DNA of 64,000 nucleotides, taken from the NCBI GenBank assembly GCA_030248135.1, contig JASANC010002545.1, positions 175,077-239,076 of the forward strand. Direction: 5' to 3'. The notes below the pieces were generated by a model. It saw nothing but the letters and a program-made list of their open reading frames with translations, did not search any database and was not told the origin of the DNA. How positions within the stretch are numbered: position 1 is the first letter of the stretch; every line of letters begins with the position of its first letter. The position numbers were made by a program, and so were the translations under genes. Origin of the DNA: Theristus sp. LFF4_11 (Eukaryota > Nematoda > Chromadorea > Monhysterida > Xyalidae). Below, in pieces: positions 43,601 to 55,308 of this stretch.

Positions 43601-44497
43601 CGGCGTTGAATTCAATCTGGTTTTGTTTTTGTTTCTTTTCGCAAAGATTCGCGGGATGCATAATTCCAGCTCAGCTCCTTGAAACTGCAAATCTCCAGAT
43701 TATACCAGTTGGAGTGTACGTGAATCGTCGTATGATTCAGTGATTCTCTGTATATCCAAATACTAATTTTATTTTACTTATTTGGTCGCGCGCCGGTTCC
43801 GGAAACCATAAGGTACCAAACTCCGGCGGAAACGGGCAATACTGCCCGAGCCCAATTTACGCTCGGCTCTGGAGGGAGTAGACCATTAGATGTTGTTGGT
43901 CACTTTAGTTTCTTCATTATGTGTCTTGTCCGCAGCGGGGTTCGAACTTTCCACCTACAGAACGGTAGACGAAAGCGCTACACCTGCGCTACAGACGCGA
44001 CAAGACATACGCTGTAAAGAAATGAAAAGAAACCACGAATGCAAAACGTGTGCTCACATCATGAATGCGCCAGGCACCAGCAGCACGCAGTCCCACGCAG
44101 CGACGGCCAGCAAATATTGATTGATCGGCGGAATCTGCTGATTGGACGCTCTGCAAGACTGGCGGCAATTCGAATTATTCAACTCTGGTCTCGGTAGCGC
44201 GAACACGACAATGCACAGGATGTTCAGCGTGCAGCCGATCCACGCGACCAACGCCGTCATTGGTCCGTTCAAAACGTAGCTGAATTGCCGCTCAAACGCC
44301 ACCCACCAATCAGCGGCGATAGGATCGTCGAACGCACTGATTGGTCGGTTGTCGAAACTGCTGTTCGCTGATTGGCTGATGATTGCCGACGAGCCGCTTG
44401 CTGATTGGTCGGATGATGACGCGGTGTGATCGCAGTGCGACGTCGTCGACGGATCGAAAAAAATGCACGTTGGCCAATCGGAGTCGGTGAGGTTCAT
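40689..44497 (-). CDS. class A GPCR, FMRFamide-receptor-like
   Basis: Six exons on the minus strand: 44058-44497, 43175-43415, 42392-42896, 42133-42311, 41616-41828, 40689-41291; 2181 nt, 726 aa, phases closing. Seven helices are visible: TM1 ALVAWIGCTLNILCIVVFAL, TM2 INQYLLAVAAWDCVLLVPG, TM3 ending SIDRYFAIVYPL (DRY at 193-195), TM4 LSRWLALLCVAALVYC, TM5 GGFLTYSLVPFMLL, TM6 NTMHTMVIAKFVLC spanning an intron, TM7 NSATNFFVYAY (NFFVY in place of NPxxY). The lack of a TM3 Cys and the GSVW..DRY layout resemble invertebrate FMRFamide-type peptide receptors. The third intracellular loop and the 200-residue tail are long, the tail Asn/Ser/Thr-rich. The end of exon 2 (TGT|GTGCGT) is the least certain. 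Ligand not inferable. Confidence 0.9.
41946..42084. mobile_element. M5 inverted-repeat element, copy b
   Basis: AGGCCCGTTTATACGTGACG and the inverse GTATAAACGGGCCT, 139 bp, in the GPCR intron that interrupts TM6. The interior is rich in ACGT and TGACGT, like copy a at 6418. Confidence 0.75.
43785..44012 (-). mobile_element. tRNA-derived SINE, family 2, copy b
   Basis: In intron 1 of the GPCR. Same tRNA-like head as 716-956 (TAGCGCAGGTGTAGCGC, then AGTTCGAACCCC on the minus strand) and the same body (CCGGCGGAAAC, GAGCCCAAT). The A-rich end is at the left. Confidence 0.75.
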
Positions 44498-44679
44498 GTT
44501 TTGTTGTTTTTCGATTGCGACTTTTTTTGTTTTTTTCAATTTTTCGCGGTTTTTCTTATAATTTTATGCATTATTTTTGAAATAAAAACAATGGTGAGCG
44601 ATCGATCATATACCTGAAAAGATGTTTTTTGCCTTGCAAAAAGCAGAACCACGCGAACGCACAATATGCTGACAATGTC

Positions 44680-44855
44680 TACAGTCTAATTGACATACTA
44701 TTTAGATATATCCAACTACGTATTGTATGTAGCTGATTAGTTGATGCATGCATTTTGTGCACGAATTGCTTTGAGGCGGAGTTTGGTTTGTATAAAATCC
44801 ATCAGGTGACCACCAACCAATCAGCTAGTTGGATATGTTATGGAGTTAGACTGTA
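44680..44855. mobile_element. M4 inverted-repeat element, copy c
   Basis: ACAGTCTAATTGACATAC at the left and GGAGTTAGACTGTA at the right; inner arms ATATCCAACTA and TAGTTGGATAT with CCAATCAGC. It lies upstream of the GPCR start. Confidence 0.75.
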
Positions 44856-46333
44856 CCACGCTGCACAAATTGCTCAAGAAATTTCTTCATACTCCTTCCA
44901 TTCGTAGCATCCTTTTTCACGTCATGAAACCTGTACGCAAACATTCGAACGTCACACGTAACATTTGATCATCATGAAACTCATGGCCTAATTAGAATTG
45001 TTAAAATTGTTGTTGCGGAAGCCCTTCTAAGGTGTTTGGTAAAAGTCACAAAAACTGCCGACAAACATGATTGAATTCAGACTGATTTTGCTTATAACCA
45101 CATAAATGAACGCTATATAACTAATAGGCACGCAGACATTCAGCTATCAAATTGCAACCTTTCACTCAAAGGTTTCTGAAACTCATTACTCAAGTGAGCA
45201 CTGTAGTGTAAACATTCGGTTTTCTGTGGCTCCGAAGGTACAACTTTTGATCGCCTCGACCTTATCATAATAATTGTTCACTGCGCCTTGCGGCCTGTTT
45301 TCCTAAAAAAACTTTTCAAAAAACTTTGCAGCAAATATTTTTTGTCACTATTTGCGTCACTCAGCTCTTAGTATCTGAAAACGTGTGTCGAAAAACGCCA
45401 CGCTGAGTTTGAACAGGTCCAAAGGGGTGTCTTGGTCCCATAAAGGGGCATATAAAAAACGCCGGAGGTTCTTTTGTTGCTCACTGCTGTCAAGCCCGCT
45501 TTTTAGTTCCGACATGGAAACGTCGGATCGTCTCCAGCGAAAGCGAGCAAAAGATGCAGAGAGTGCACGTGAGAGAACTGCGAATTTTCAACCCGTCTTG
45601 TGCCTGATGAATCAAAGGAACAAAACTGCGCAGTCTTGGTATAATATGACCCGTACAAGTCTGCGCACGTTGTAAAATTATGATTGAATACTGTTGGGAA
45701 ACTCAGGTGATAGAACGCGGGAAGCTCATGCACATATACAGGGTGTTTCAGAAGTAGTGGGTAGGTGTTTGACGCGTTATTTCTCGTGCACACAGCGTAT
45801 CTGTGGATTGTCTACCTGTGTGCCGCAGAAAAAATTCGCAGCTCCTTTTATGTTCACAGAGCGAGGCAAAGTTATTTTGAAATTTTAGCGCGAACGAACA
45901 ATGGGTCATATTATGCCTGCCTCCGTTGTCCGCTTCGCGCGCGAATGGGCATGATTTTCTGATCCACGTATACATGCTCGCAATTGCAATGTCGTAAGTG
46001 TGCGTGTGTGTGTGTTTGGTTTGTGGCTGCGCGACTTCAGACTGGCACTTTATTTAGCAACCTCTTCTGCCCTGCGCGCAAACGTTGGATACTGGTCACA
46101 TCCGTTTCTTTCAATGTCTGGCTAATCAGAAGCTGTGTGCCTGTGCGGCGACTCCTTTTATGCACGATAACATTTCCCCAGAGTATGTGTGTTATATTCG
46201 TGCAATTCACCTCGCAAAGGCGGGCGGTCAAACTGCGCAAAAGTGGCTATAAAGTCCTAACGCGAAAACATGGCGGAATAAAGTTTCCCGGAACACGCAC
46301 GCCAGCCGAGAGGCACGCGGCCGTGTGACAGAG
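44856..46333. other. intergenic, with a mariner-type terminus
   Basis: No gene recognised. At 45735-45765 TACAGGGTGTTTCAGAAGTA resembles a mariner-family terminus. The sequence after it (45830-45960) is similar to 59145-59340, so a decayed repeat is likely. The remainder is unassigned. Confidence 0.4.
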
Positions 46334-46938
46334 TAACACGCTAAAAAGGTGTCCGAACACAAGGGTACGAACACAGGGGTCCGAACACAGGGGTCCGAAC
46401 ACAGGGGTCCGAACACAGGGGTCCGAACACAGGGGTCCAAACACAGGGGTCCGAACACAGGTGTCCGAACACAGGGGTCCAAACGCAGGGTCCGAACACA
46501 GGGGTCCGAACACAGGGGTCCGAACACAGGGGTCCGAACACATGTGTCCGAACACAGGGGTCCAAACACAGGGGTCCAAACACAGGGGTCCAAACACAGG
46601 GGTCCGAACACAGGGGTCCAAACACAGGGGTCCGAACACAGGTGTCCGAACACAGGGGTCCAAACACAGGGGTCCGAACACAGGGGTCCGAACACAGGGG
46701 TCCGAACACAGGTGTCCGAACACAAGGGTCCAAACACAAGGGTCCGAACATAGGGGTCAGAACACAGGTTTCCGTTGTCCTGTCCGCCGAGGTGTTTCGC
46801 GTGGTGTCCCAAAATAAAAGTGTAGTGTTGTAGCACCGTTTTTTTCGGACAACATGCCGGACAGGACACCTCGTGGACTCCCAGGCGGAAAGAGCACCGG
46901 AACCGGACACCTCTGTTCGGACACTTTTCAAGCGTAAA
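46334..46938. mobile_element. inverted-repeat element carrying a 15-bp minisatellite
   Basis: The left end ACGCTAAAAAGGTGTCCGAA and the inverse of the right end (ACGCTTGAAAAGTGTCCGAA) match at most positions, which suggests a TIR element. From about 46350 to 46780 it contains close to 28 units of GGGGTCCGAACACAG, a 15-bp repeat whose 5-residue periodicity keeps several frames open on both strands. The consensus itself contains the TIR word GTCCGAACAC, so the array may have grown from the end. No transposase. Confidence 0.65.
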
Positions 46939-49372
46939 ATATTTTGACATTTTTTTCAGGGTACAAGAAGTGAACGAAATTTGAATGACAGAAAAAGACT
47001 GTCAGAAATGTTTTTTTTCAAACTTTGGTGCTGTTCTGCTCGATCTTTGTCCATCGCACACACCATTCTGTGTGTATAAAATAAATACACACAACTCCTA
47101 GCCTGCGACTGGTCTCACCAAGATTGCGAAGACAAGGATTTGGTTATACTGTATTTACTTTTTTATTATCAAGTTTTTTGCTACATGCTTTATGCTCAGT
47201 GCTGAGAACGGAACTCACTTTGGTTTTACCAAATTCACAGTCTTTTTTAGATTCAGTCTTTTTTAATTTCACAACGAGTAGTGGTTCGCCAAATAAGCCA
47301 CTGTTGAAATTAATGACACATATGGGATTCAAGTGAAGCTAAACAATACACCCATGTTTCCTACCGATATTGCTTTCGTCACAGTTCAATAAGTTCTGCA
47401 AAATCGAATCACGACACATTTTATTGACAGCGCCAAAGACAAATTGCAATGCACCCGTGGAGGTTAGGACGGAAAGATATGAACATTCTAAAATTACACT
47501 AGTGCGTAAACAAGGTGTTTATTAACAAAAGCTTCACGCCCTAAAAACCCCACACCGAACCAAACCCGTAAAACGTCAGCACACGGCGAGGTGTCTACCG
47601 TAATCTAATTTTGAATTCCGTGAAACATTTTCCTATCGCCGTGTGCAAACGCATAGAGAACCGGGACCAAAAAATAGTACACTTGCCGATCATTGAAAGT
47701 TTCTGTCAAATAAAGCAATTGAACAAACAGTAATAAATAAACCAGCCATACAACTATCTAGATACAACACACGCTGAATCAAGCGACGCTCATCAAATGA
47801 AGCCAACAAAATAACATTTCAGTTAAAAATGGCAATATGACGCAGATGGATAAAATGGCATTCGAATAAACATCAAAGACACGGTCACGGTGACATTTGA
47901 AATGACGACTGTGATCATTATCACATGACATGTGCAATGAGTGGAATTTTAAATCCATTATGATTGCTGTTTTCAATTGGTTCGCATAGAAACCATACGG
48001 TATGTCGTGTGTATGAATGAGCGAGCGCGCAAGCAAGAGTGAAAACAAAGCAGGTTTTTGTGATGAGCAATTAACTAATGTGATAAAGCAACTCTTATGA
48101 CGTCACATCTTCAGTAACATGAATTCATTTGCACCGCATGCAAATGTCAATCGTTTGATAATACTGCATGTAGCTACGATAACAAGGGCGCTTGTCAACA
48201 ATGATCAAACGGTACGAAACAAAAAGAGATGGGTGAAAGATTCAGCAACAAATGCTTGATATTTAGATTTTTAATTTTCGATTGATCAAAAAAAATAGTT
48301 TGGTTCGATGCAAATAAAACATAGCATAAAAACACATTTTGCTTTTTTATGTAGTTACTGTCCAATGTCCACGTACAAGAACTTCAACCTCCAAAATTTT
48401 TAACGCTAAATTCGTTAATTGTTTAACAGAAACGCGCGTCAAAAGGAGACTTCAGCCTCGGGATAATGTCTCCTCGTACTCGAATTACAATATGCAATTA
48501 ACATGCCGAATTTTTTTTGTTATCTTTTTACTCGGTTGGAAAAATAATTTTGAATATTTAAAGAAAATACATAGGTATATCCAGCCAAAAAATGAAATGC
48601 ATTGTACGTGCAAAATTGGGAATGTATTTCTTCAAAAATTACATTAGTTCAAGATTCGTGGAAAAGGCACAAAATGTGATTCCAAGTGGAAACCAAAAAG
48701 TTCTGGATCTGGATCGGATGCAAGGAAAAAGACTCCCAAAAGTTCGAAAGCTTCTGCGCAAAAATGAAAATTATTTCCTCATGACACGCCATTTCGTCAA
48801 AGTTCGTCTCCTGGTGCTGTCAATAAAATTAGGATGAAAATGCGAAAAGTATTTGCAGGGTGGTTGTGCAAGAAACCGCAACTTCTATGTCACGTCACTC
48901 CATTATGTCAAAAAAGTTCATAATGGGTGCTAGGAAGATTAAAAATGCTAGGTTAGAAGCAGTAAGAAATAGTTCAACAACGCTGTTCAATTTGACGGTC
49001 ATTTCTGCTAAAAACAATGAACCGCCTTCCGTTCCGCAGTCCCTCCCCCCCCCGTAAACGTGACCTCCAATGGGGTATAGATTTTCAGTTCAGGCATATA
49101 CAGAGACAACAAGCAAATGTAGAGTCCACGTTTTCTTGCACTCTGCAACCGTTCCCCAATTAAGGGGCATTCATATTTCAGTATTTAGCGACGCGCAGTG
49201 AGTAGACGCTGAAAGCTGATTCACAGACAATCGTTAGCGCTAGCAGCTGATGGTCGACTGTATATGCATTCACAAGCTATTGTTCTTGCAGCAGTAGCTC
49301 AGCAGCGCACACGTGCACATACAATAATGAAATACATCAGCACTAGGAACGGTGCGCACAACTGTGGTGGCA
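46939..49372. other. gene-free stretch
   Basis: AT-rich; no gene, TIR element or long repeat recognised. Frames such as 48592-48837 (+) are short, with no family resemblance. Confidence 0.5.
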
Positions 49373-49555
49373 GCCTCGTGGCCTGGTAGTGCGTTAGACT
49401 AGTTGTCTGTGCGCTCGGGGGATCGAGCCCCGCCGAGGGGTGTATAGACACTTAATGACAGAGAAAACTCGATGGGCGCCCTACTCGACGGCGTTCTGTA
49501 CGCTCCTCTGGGTTAGTCCCTGGCTGAAAACATCGCCTAAAATCCCCAACAACAG
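49373..49555 (+). mobile_element. tRNA-derived SINE, family 1, copy c
   Basis: Head CCTCGTGGCCTGGTAGTGCG, B-box region GGGATCGAGCCCC, body CCCTACTCGACGGCGTTCTG, then an AACAACAGCAAAC tail. The best preserved copy in the window. Confidence 0.82.
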
Positions 49556-51154
49556 CAAACGTATGCATTCCAAATCCATTCCATTGTACGTTCAGCGAAT
49601 AATTCAATGTGCATTTATAGTGTAATGCCCTTCGCAGTCGCAAGCAATGCAACACGCGATACATCAAACTCTTCAAACAAAACGTCTGAAAGTTGATTGT
49701 GAACAAACCACGTTGTTGTCGAGTGTCGTCTCTCAACAGACGAACTGCGCGATAAAATTTCGATGCTCCGTTCGTTGAACTGGGCGTCCAGGCACGGCAT
49801 AGGCAAAGCACTCCGGGCTCAATAGGCAACCGGTAGTTAGAAACGGCAAAATTCGTTGAAAAAAAACATCAATCGCTCATTGAAACTGCGGTGGTGGTGT
49901 CAAATCCAAGCTTGTAAAGCCATCCATCATGAAACCATCATCCCTATCGTGGAACCACCTTTCACACGGAATTCAACTGATTTTACCATAACACCTCGTT
50001 TATGCGCCTTCCAGTTGCAGTCTAGCAGGCAGCTACATATGGCGGTGCCAAAAAAGCATGAGAAAGCAGCGCAATGCACGCAAGACACTGAAAAAAATAG
50101 AGCAGTCACAATTTGGCTTTTTGATGTGGCGATTTCTGGCTTCAGCCCCGGTTGCAAATGTCACTTTTTTTGTGATTCAGCACATGACGTGATAACGAGG
50201 CGACAAAAAATGCGCACATATGAGAGAATGAGCTGAGCATTAGTACTTGTGGAGCCAAGTACACTTGTATGCACGTACTATTGCACATATGGAAACTAAA
50301 ACCATTCAACAGCATTGTTCATTTATATTTTATCCACGGCGAAACGTGTTTTATCATCAGAGCAGAATAAGAAACAGAGAGTTCAAGAGAAGCAAAAATC
50401 CCTGAGAGCCCAAAAGAACTGTTTTAGACTTACTTACATCAAAAAGTGTAAGCGAAATGATGTGGCCGGAAATGCACTTGGAGAACAACAAAAAAACATC
50501 AAATGCAAACGTGCGCACGAAATGAAGCGGTTTTTTCGAACATTTTGCGCTCTTTTCGACCCGACTCAATCCCATAGCTGCATGACAATTTTTACGCGGA
50601 AAGGGCAGACTACAGAATATCGCGGCAAAACGTTTTTTTTTTGTTGAATTCGCAGCAAAATTGAGTCGAACTTTTCGAATCTCACTCAGAGTCCACTCTC
50701 ATACTTTTCTTATGTAAATTTTTTAATCTGACAATCACGGGTCACATCGTGTCATCATCATACCCAGAACGAACGCACAAACGCGCTACCACACAGGCCA
50801 CGAAGGTGACCACGGATTAAGGCGCTGTTTTCTTTGCCTGTTTTTGTTTTGTTTGTCTTAACAAAGATGTCCGCGTTTTCCATAGGTTTTTTTGCTCAGA
50901 AACCGTAAAAGTTTAGACAGAATAACTAAATAGCTTGGCTTTTTTAGTTCCGCTTTCTCAGTGCAGCAAAATTTTCAATGTGTTGTAGTGTCCGTCCACA
51001 GTAGATACATAGGTTGGTCTTTTCATAATTAATATTTAAGCATATGCAAGCAAAGCTTACTTGCAAATGCAAAAAAAGTGTGTAAAAAAATATATAAAGA
51101 CAGAACGGCATATGAACAAGCACAACAACGATGTTGTCAAACGAGGCCAAAAGA
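49556..51154. other. gene-free stretch
   Basis: No gene recognised. A frame at 49856-50236 (+) and its antisense have no recognisable domain. Ends at the tandem duplication starting at 51155. Confidence 0.45.
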
Positions 51155-51766
51155 TACCGTAGAGTCTTTGCTTATAAGGTTCCTACCACTTATAAGATTC
51201 CCACCCAAAAGTGGGCGGAGTGTGCCACGGCGCGAAACCAAAAAAATTCAAAAAAATTTGGCTTGGTCAAAATCCCATTTTTGATTATAAGATTGAACCT
51301 CTTTATAAAGTCTTGTTTGTTTTGTTCATTTTTTTGCTGCGGAAATCATAAAAATGGAGACGTTTTTAGAGTGCGATTAAAGCCAAACAGTCTTGAATTA
51401 CTGACTTTTTATCAGAAGAAATTGTGGAAAAAACGTTATTTTGAATTTCAGAGCGACGTCGTTGGAGAAGATCGATCCAGAGCGAACGTCGACGTCGCGT
51501 TGGTTACAATGCGACAGAATAATTGACAGCTGGAACAGCTGAAATTGTTGAAGCTCAAGATTCCGCCCTGTCAAGATCTACACAGAAAACACGAGTTTTT
51601 TTTTTGCTAAAAAACAATAAACTCTTTAAGTCGTTCCCAATCTTCGTTTTATATAATCTCCTCCCACTTATAAGGTCGTCATACAAAATTCTATTTTTTT
51701 CCAAAAAATATGAAATATATGTCAAATTTAAATAAGAAGACCTTAAAAACGCAAGACTTTACGGTA
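51155..51766. mobile_element. M2 inverted-repeat element, copy b
   Basis: TACCGTAGAGTCTTTGCTTA to GCAAGACTTTACGGTA. Longer than copies a and d because of a roughly 350-bp insert between GTTCATTTTTTTGCTGCGG and the right arm. First of the tandem pair. Confidence 0.8.
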
Positions 51767-52103
51767 ACAAGACGAACTACAGTGTAGGAGGAAATGTCTG
51801 TTTCAATCAAGTTAAAAACAACATGTGCGCTTAACCCAAGAAGCACGGTAGCAAAGAAAGATGGAGAAAACCCACAAATGGCCACTTCCTGGTTTCCGAA
51901 GAAGAACCGCATGCCTAACTTTCTTGTTTACGACTACAAAAACTTGTAATCTGCATTACCATGTATTTCTATACGTTTGCTTTCTTGAGGCAATTGAGTG
52001 TTGGAGACGTCTCCCAAAACTCACAAAACAAACTCCAAAGAACATTAAATTGCTCTTGCTTAAGGGACTCAGTAAGTGCTATTTTTGCCAAATAACCGCA
52101 GTG

Positions 52104-52719
52104 TACCGTAGAGTCTTTGCTTAAAAGGCTCCTACCACTTATAAGATTCCCACGCCCACCCACAAGTGGGCGGAGTGTGCCACGGCGCGAAAGCAAAAAA
52201 AATTCAAATTTTTGGCTTGGTCAAAATCCTATTTTTGATTATAAGATCGAACCTCTTTATAAAGTCTTGTTTGTTTTGTTCATTTTTTTGCTGCGGAAAT
52301 CATAAAAATGGAGATGCTTTTAGAGTGCGATTAAAGCCAAACAGTCTTGAATTACTGACTTTTTATCAGAAGAAATTGGGGAAAAAACGTTATTTTGAAT
52401 TTCAGAGCGACGTCGTTGGAGAAGATCGATCCAGAGCGAACGTCGACGTCGCGTTGGTTACAATGCGACAGAATAATTGACAGCTGGAACAGCTGAAATT
52501 GTTGAAGCTCAAGATTCCGCCCTGTCAAGATCTACACAGAAAACACGAGTTTTTTTTGCTAAAAAACAATAAACTCTTTAAGTCGTTCCCAATCTTCGTT
52601 TTATATAATCTCCTCCCACTTATAAGGTCGTCATACAAAATTCTATTTTTTTTCCAAAAAATATGAAATATATGTCAAATTTAAATAAGAAGACCTTAAA
52701 AACGCAAGACTTTACGGTA
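52104..52719. mobile_element. M2 inverted-repeat element, copy c
   Basis: Second of the tandem pair, same long form as copy b; begins directly at the duplication junction. Confidence 0.8.
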
Positions 52720-53056
52720 ACAAGACGAACTACAGTGTAGGAGGAAATGTCTGTTTCAATCAAGTTAAAAACAACATGTGCGCTTAACCCAAGAAGCACG
52801 GTAGCAAAGAAAGATGGAGAAAACCCACAAATGGCCACTTCCTGGTTTCCGAAGAAGAACCGCATGCCTAACTTTCTTGTTTACGACTACAAAAACTTGT
52901 AATCTGCATTACCATGTATTTCTATACGTTTGCTTTCTTGACGCAATTGAGTGTTGGAGACGTCTCCCAAAACTCACAAAACAAACTCCAAAGAACATTA
53001 AATTGCTCTTGCTAAAGGGACTCAGTAAGTGCTATTTTTGCCAAATAACCGCAGTG

Positions 53057-54661
53057 TATCAAAATGTTAGACAATATCGGTGTGCTGATTTTGTTAATAT
53101 TCTGCCTGGAATTAATAAATTGACAACGGGGACTTTTCAAAAGACGAGGAAGGGTTTTTTTTTTGACTGCGTATTTGAGCGTGTCACGGCACGGTCACGG
53201 CTTTAGTCTAGAAATCATGAAGTTCATTGGCTATGCATCATGCAGTTTGGACCAATCATCAGCGTAACACTCACAATGTGTCCAAGATTTTTTTGATAGG
53301 GAATATAACCTGCAATAAATGCACTTGTACAAATAGAATTACAATCGTACTACGCACTACATACATAAATGTAATGTAACCAAAGTATTTTGCAAGGTTA
53401 GCGGAATCGTAAAACGTGAGAATGTTCACTTATACAACTCCGATTATACAGTAGCACACTGCATGACTACGATTTGTGCGGTACCTATTTTTTCGGTCTT
53501 GACTCGATGCTTGTTGAACAGCGTTCGATGATTGCAAAACCAGATTGCTCCAGCAAGTTTTTTGGGTAGAAGTTCCGCAGTCCGCACACTTTTCATGGGC
53601 ATTAAAAAATAATAAGACGAGTTTCAGTGCGGCGTTCATAAGATCGTGTCGAGACCGAATACGATAAACTATGCGATGTACTGTGTGTTACAGAGATTTT
53701 TTGGCACTTCATGCAAAAATAGTTCTCGTTTTTTTCTAGTGCGAAAAGTAGTTAGCTTCGTTTTTCGTTTTTCCTCATCAGTTTTTTCTTCTTGGTTGAC
53801 GAAGTTTACCGTGAAATCATAAATAAAATGAAGCATAAACTTCTAAATTATGAAGGCTGCTGTACGTACATCCGGTGTTGGAGGCTGGTATGCAACAGCA
53901 CCAACAGGGCGGTGCGCTAGTTAACCGCCTCTCAATAAAGTTTTTATCGAAAGTACAGTACGTTTGTTCAAACCTGTCACTTTCTTCGCAGAATGTTTCG
54001 CAGCTCGCGATGAAACAAAGAGCGGGTCGGAATTGCATGAAAACCATTCAGCCACAAACGGGATGTTTGCTAACCAAACCCGATACATTCGTTCTCCTTT
54101 ATTAAAGTTTCGCATGCTCTGTAATCTGCGAAAAAAACTGACAGATTTAAGCAGACATACTTCACCTAATTTTGCGTTTATCTGCACGAAAACAGGGTAC
54201 TCATGCCGAACTAATAGCAATATGTGTAGCGTAGCGTGATTTTCGTCGCTATTTCGCAAGTTCATGGTTCATTTTATCAGCGTGCTATCTCTGAAACTCG
54301 TCAGGGTGCAAAAAGACTCTCACACGCTCAAAAAGTGTGACTACATCACGGCGGAAAGTTGCTAGTCTGATTGTAGTACACGCGCGATAAACGCTGAGTT
54401 TTTGCTGACCTTTTCCTAAAGGGCCAGTTTTACGAAAGCGCAACTGATGACTCGAAACCCGCCGCTGACAAGCATGAAAGCAGCACACGAATGACACAAA
54501 GTTATGCAGCCTCAGCAAAACACACACACACACAAACGAAACGGTGTTTGCATTTTTTCCATGTGACCATATGGCAGAATTTTTAAACAAAGGCATCTGT
54601 CAATCTTCAGGGTGTGAACAGCCCGCGACATTTGATGATGAACGAAGAAAGATTTTTAGAA
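53057..54661. other. gene-free stretch
   Basis: No gene or classified repeat recognised on either strand. Contains a short CA microsatellite near 54519. Confidence 0.5.
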
Positions 54662-55110
54662 TACCGTATTACCCCTATTAAACCCCCCCCACCATTAACC
54701 CCCCCACCAATAAACCCCCACCCCCCGACCAGTTTCCGAATAACCCCCCCCACAATTAATCCCCCATGGGGGTTAATTGGAAACCTGTTTGAAACACATA
54801 CCCAGCGAATTCAGTGGCTGGTTGCAGTGAAAATGATGAAATTGTGCTACCAAAGGCCCCAAATGGATGAGTTAATGGTAATTTCATTACAAAAGGCTGT
54901 TATAAAAGGAAATTTCTATGTAGAGTAGAAGTTTCTGCGACTTTCTTGCCTGCCATGCAAGGTATTTTTGTCATTTTTCAACAAACCCCCACCCCTAGAA
55001 TTTTTTGTAAATAAACCCCCCCCCAATAATCCCCCCACCAATAAACCCCCACCCCTAAAAGTCGCTGACGTATTAATCCCCCATGGGGGTTTATTGGGGG
55101 TAATACGGTA
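54662..55110. mobile_element. M1 inverted-repeat element, copy 5
   Basis: TACCGTATTACCCC to GGGGGTAATACGGTA; C-run arms, core in the same orientation as copy 2. Confidence 0.88.
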
Positions 55111-55308
55111 GTCCAATTGTGTATCAGAGTGAGCGTTTTCCAATTAAAATATAACGATTTTTGTTTGTGCTGTACTTGGTATAACTCGTCTTTATGCAGA
55201 GACGTCTTTATGCAGAGACGTCTTTAACCACATACTCCTGGTCACCTTGATGTGATAAAAGGCAAGGTGTGCCTTATTGTTTTCGGCCATAGTGTAACAA
55301 ATAGCAAT

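Larger units (their letters stand above)
51155..53056 (+). repeat. 949/953-bp tandem duplication starting at an M2 end
   Basis: Unit 1 (51155-52103) and unit 2 (52104-53056) are nearly identical, differing by a few substitutions and short indels. Each begins exactly at the TACCGTAGAGTCTTTGC terminus of an M2 element and ends at CCGCAGTG. Each holds an M2 element of about 612 bp plus about 335 bp of flank. Open frames in the unit are repeat-borne and duplicated, with no family resemblance. Confidence 0.9.

Noticed and set aside
43930..44010. tRNA gene on the minus strand
   Set aside because: The A- and B-box words belong to a SINE with an extended body and a second copy at 716-956; acceptor stem pairing is poor.
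46228..46950. 240-aa and 196-aa Cys/Pro-rich frames
   Set aside because: Products of the 15-bp GGGGTCCGAACACAG array; several frames on both strands are open for the same reason.
49856..50236. 126-aa plus-strand frame and its antisense
   Set aside because: No domain, start context or repeat-family match.
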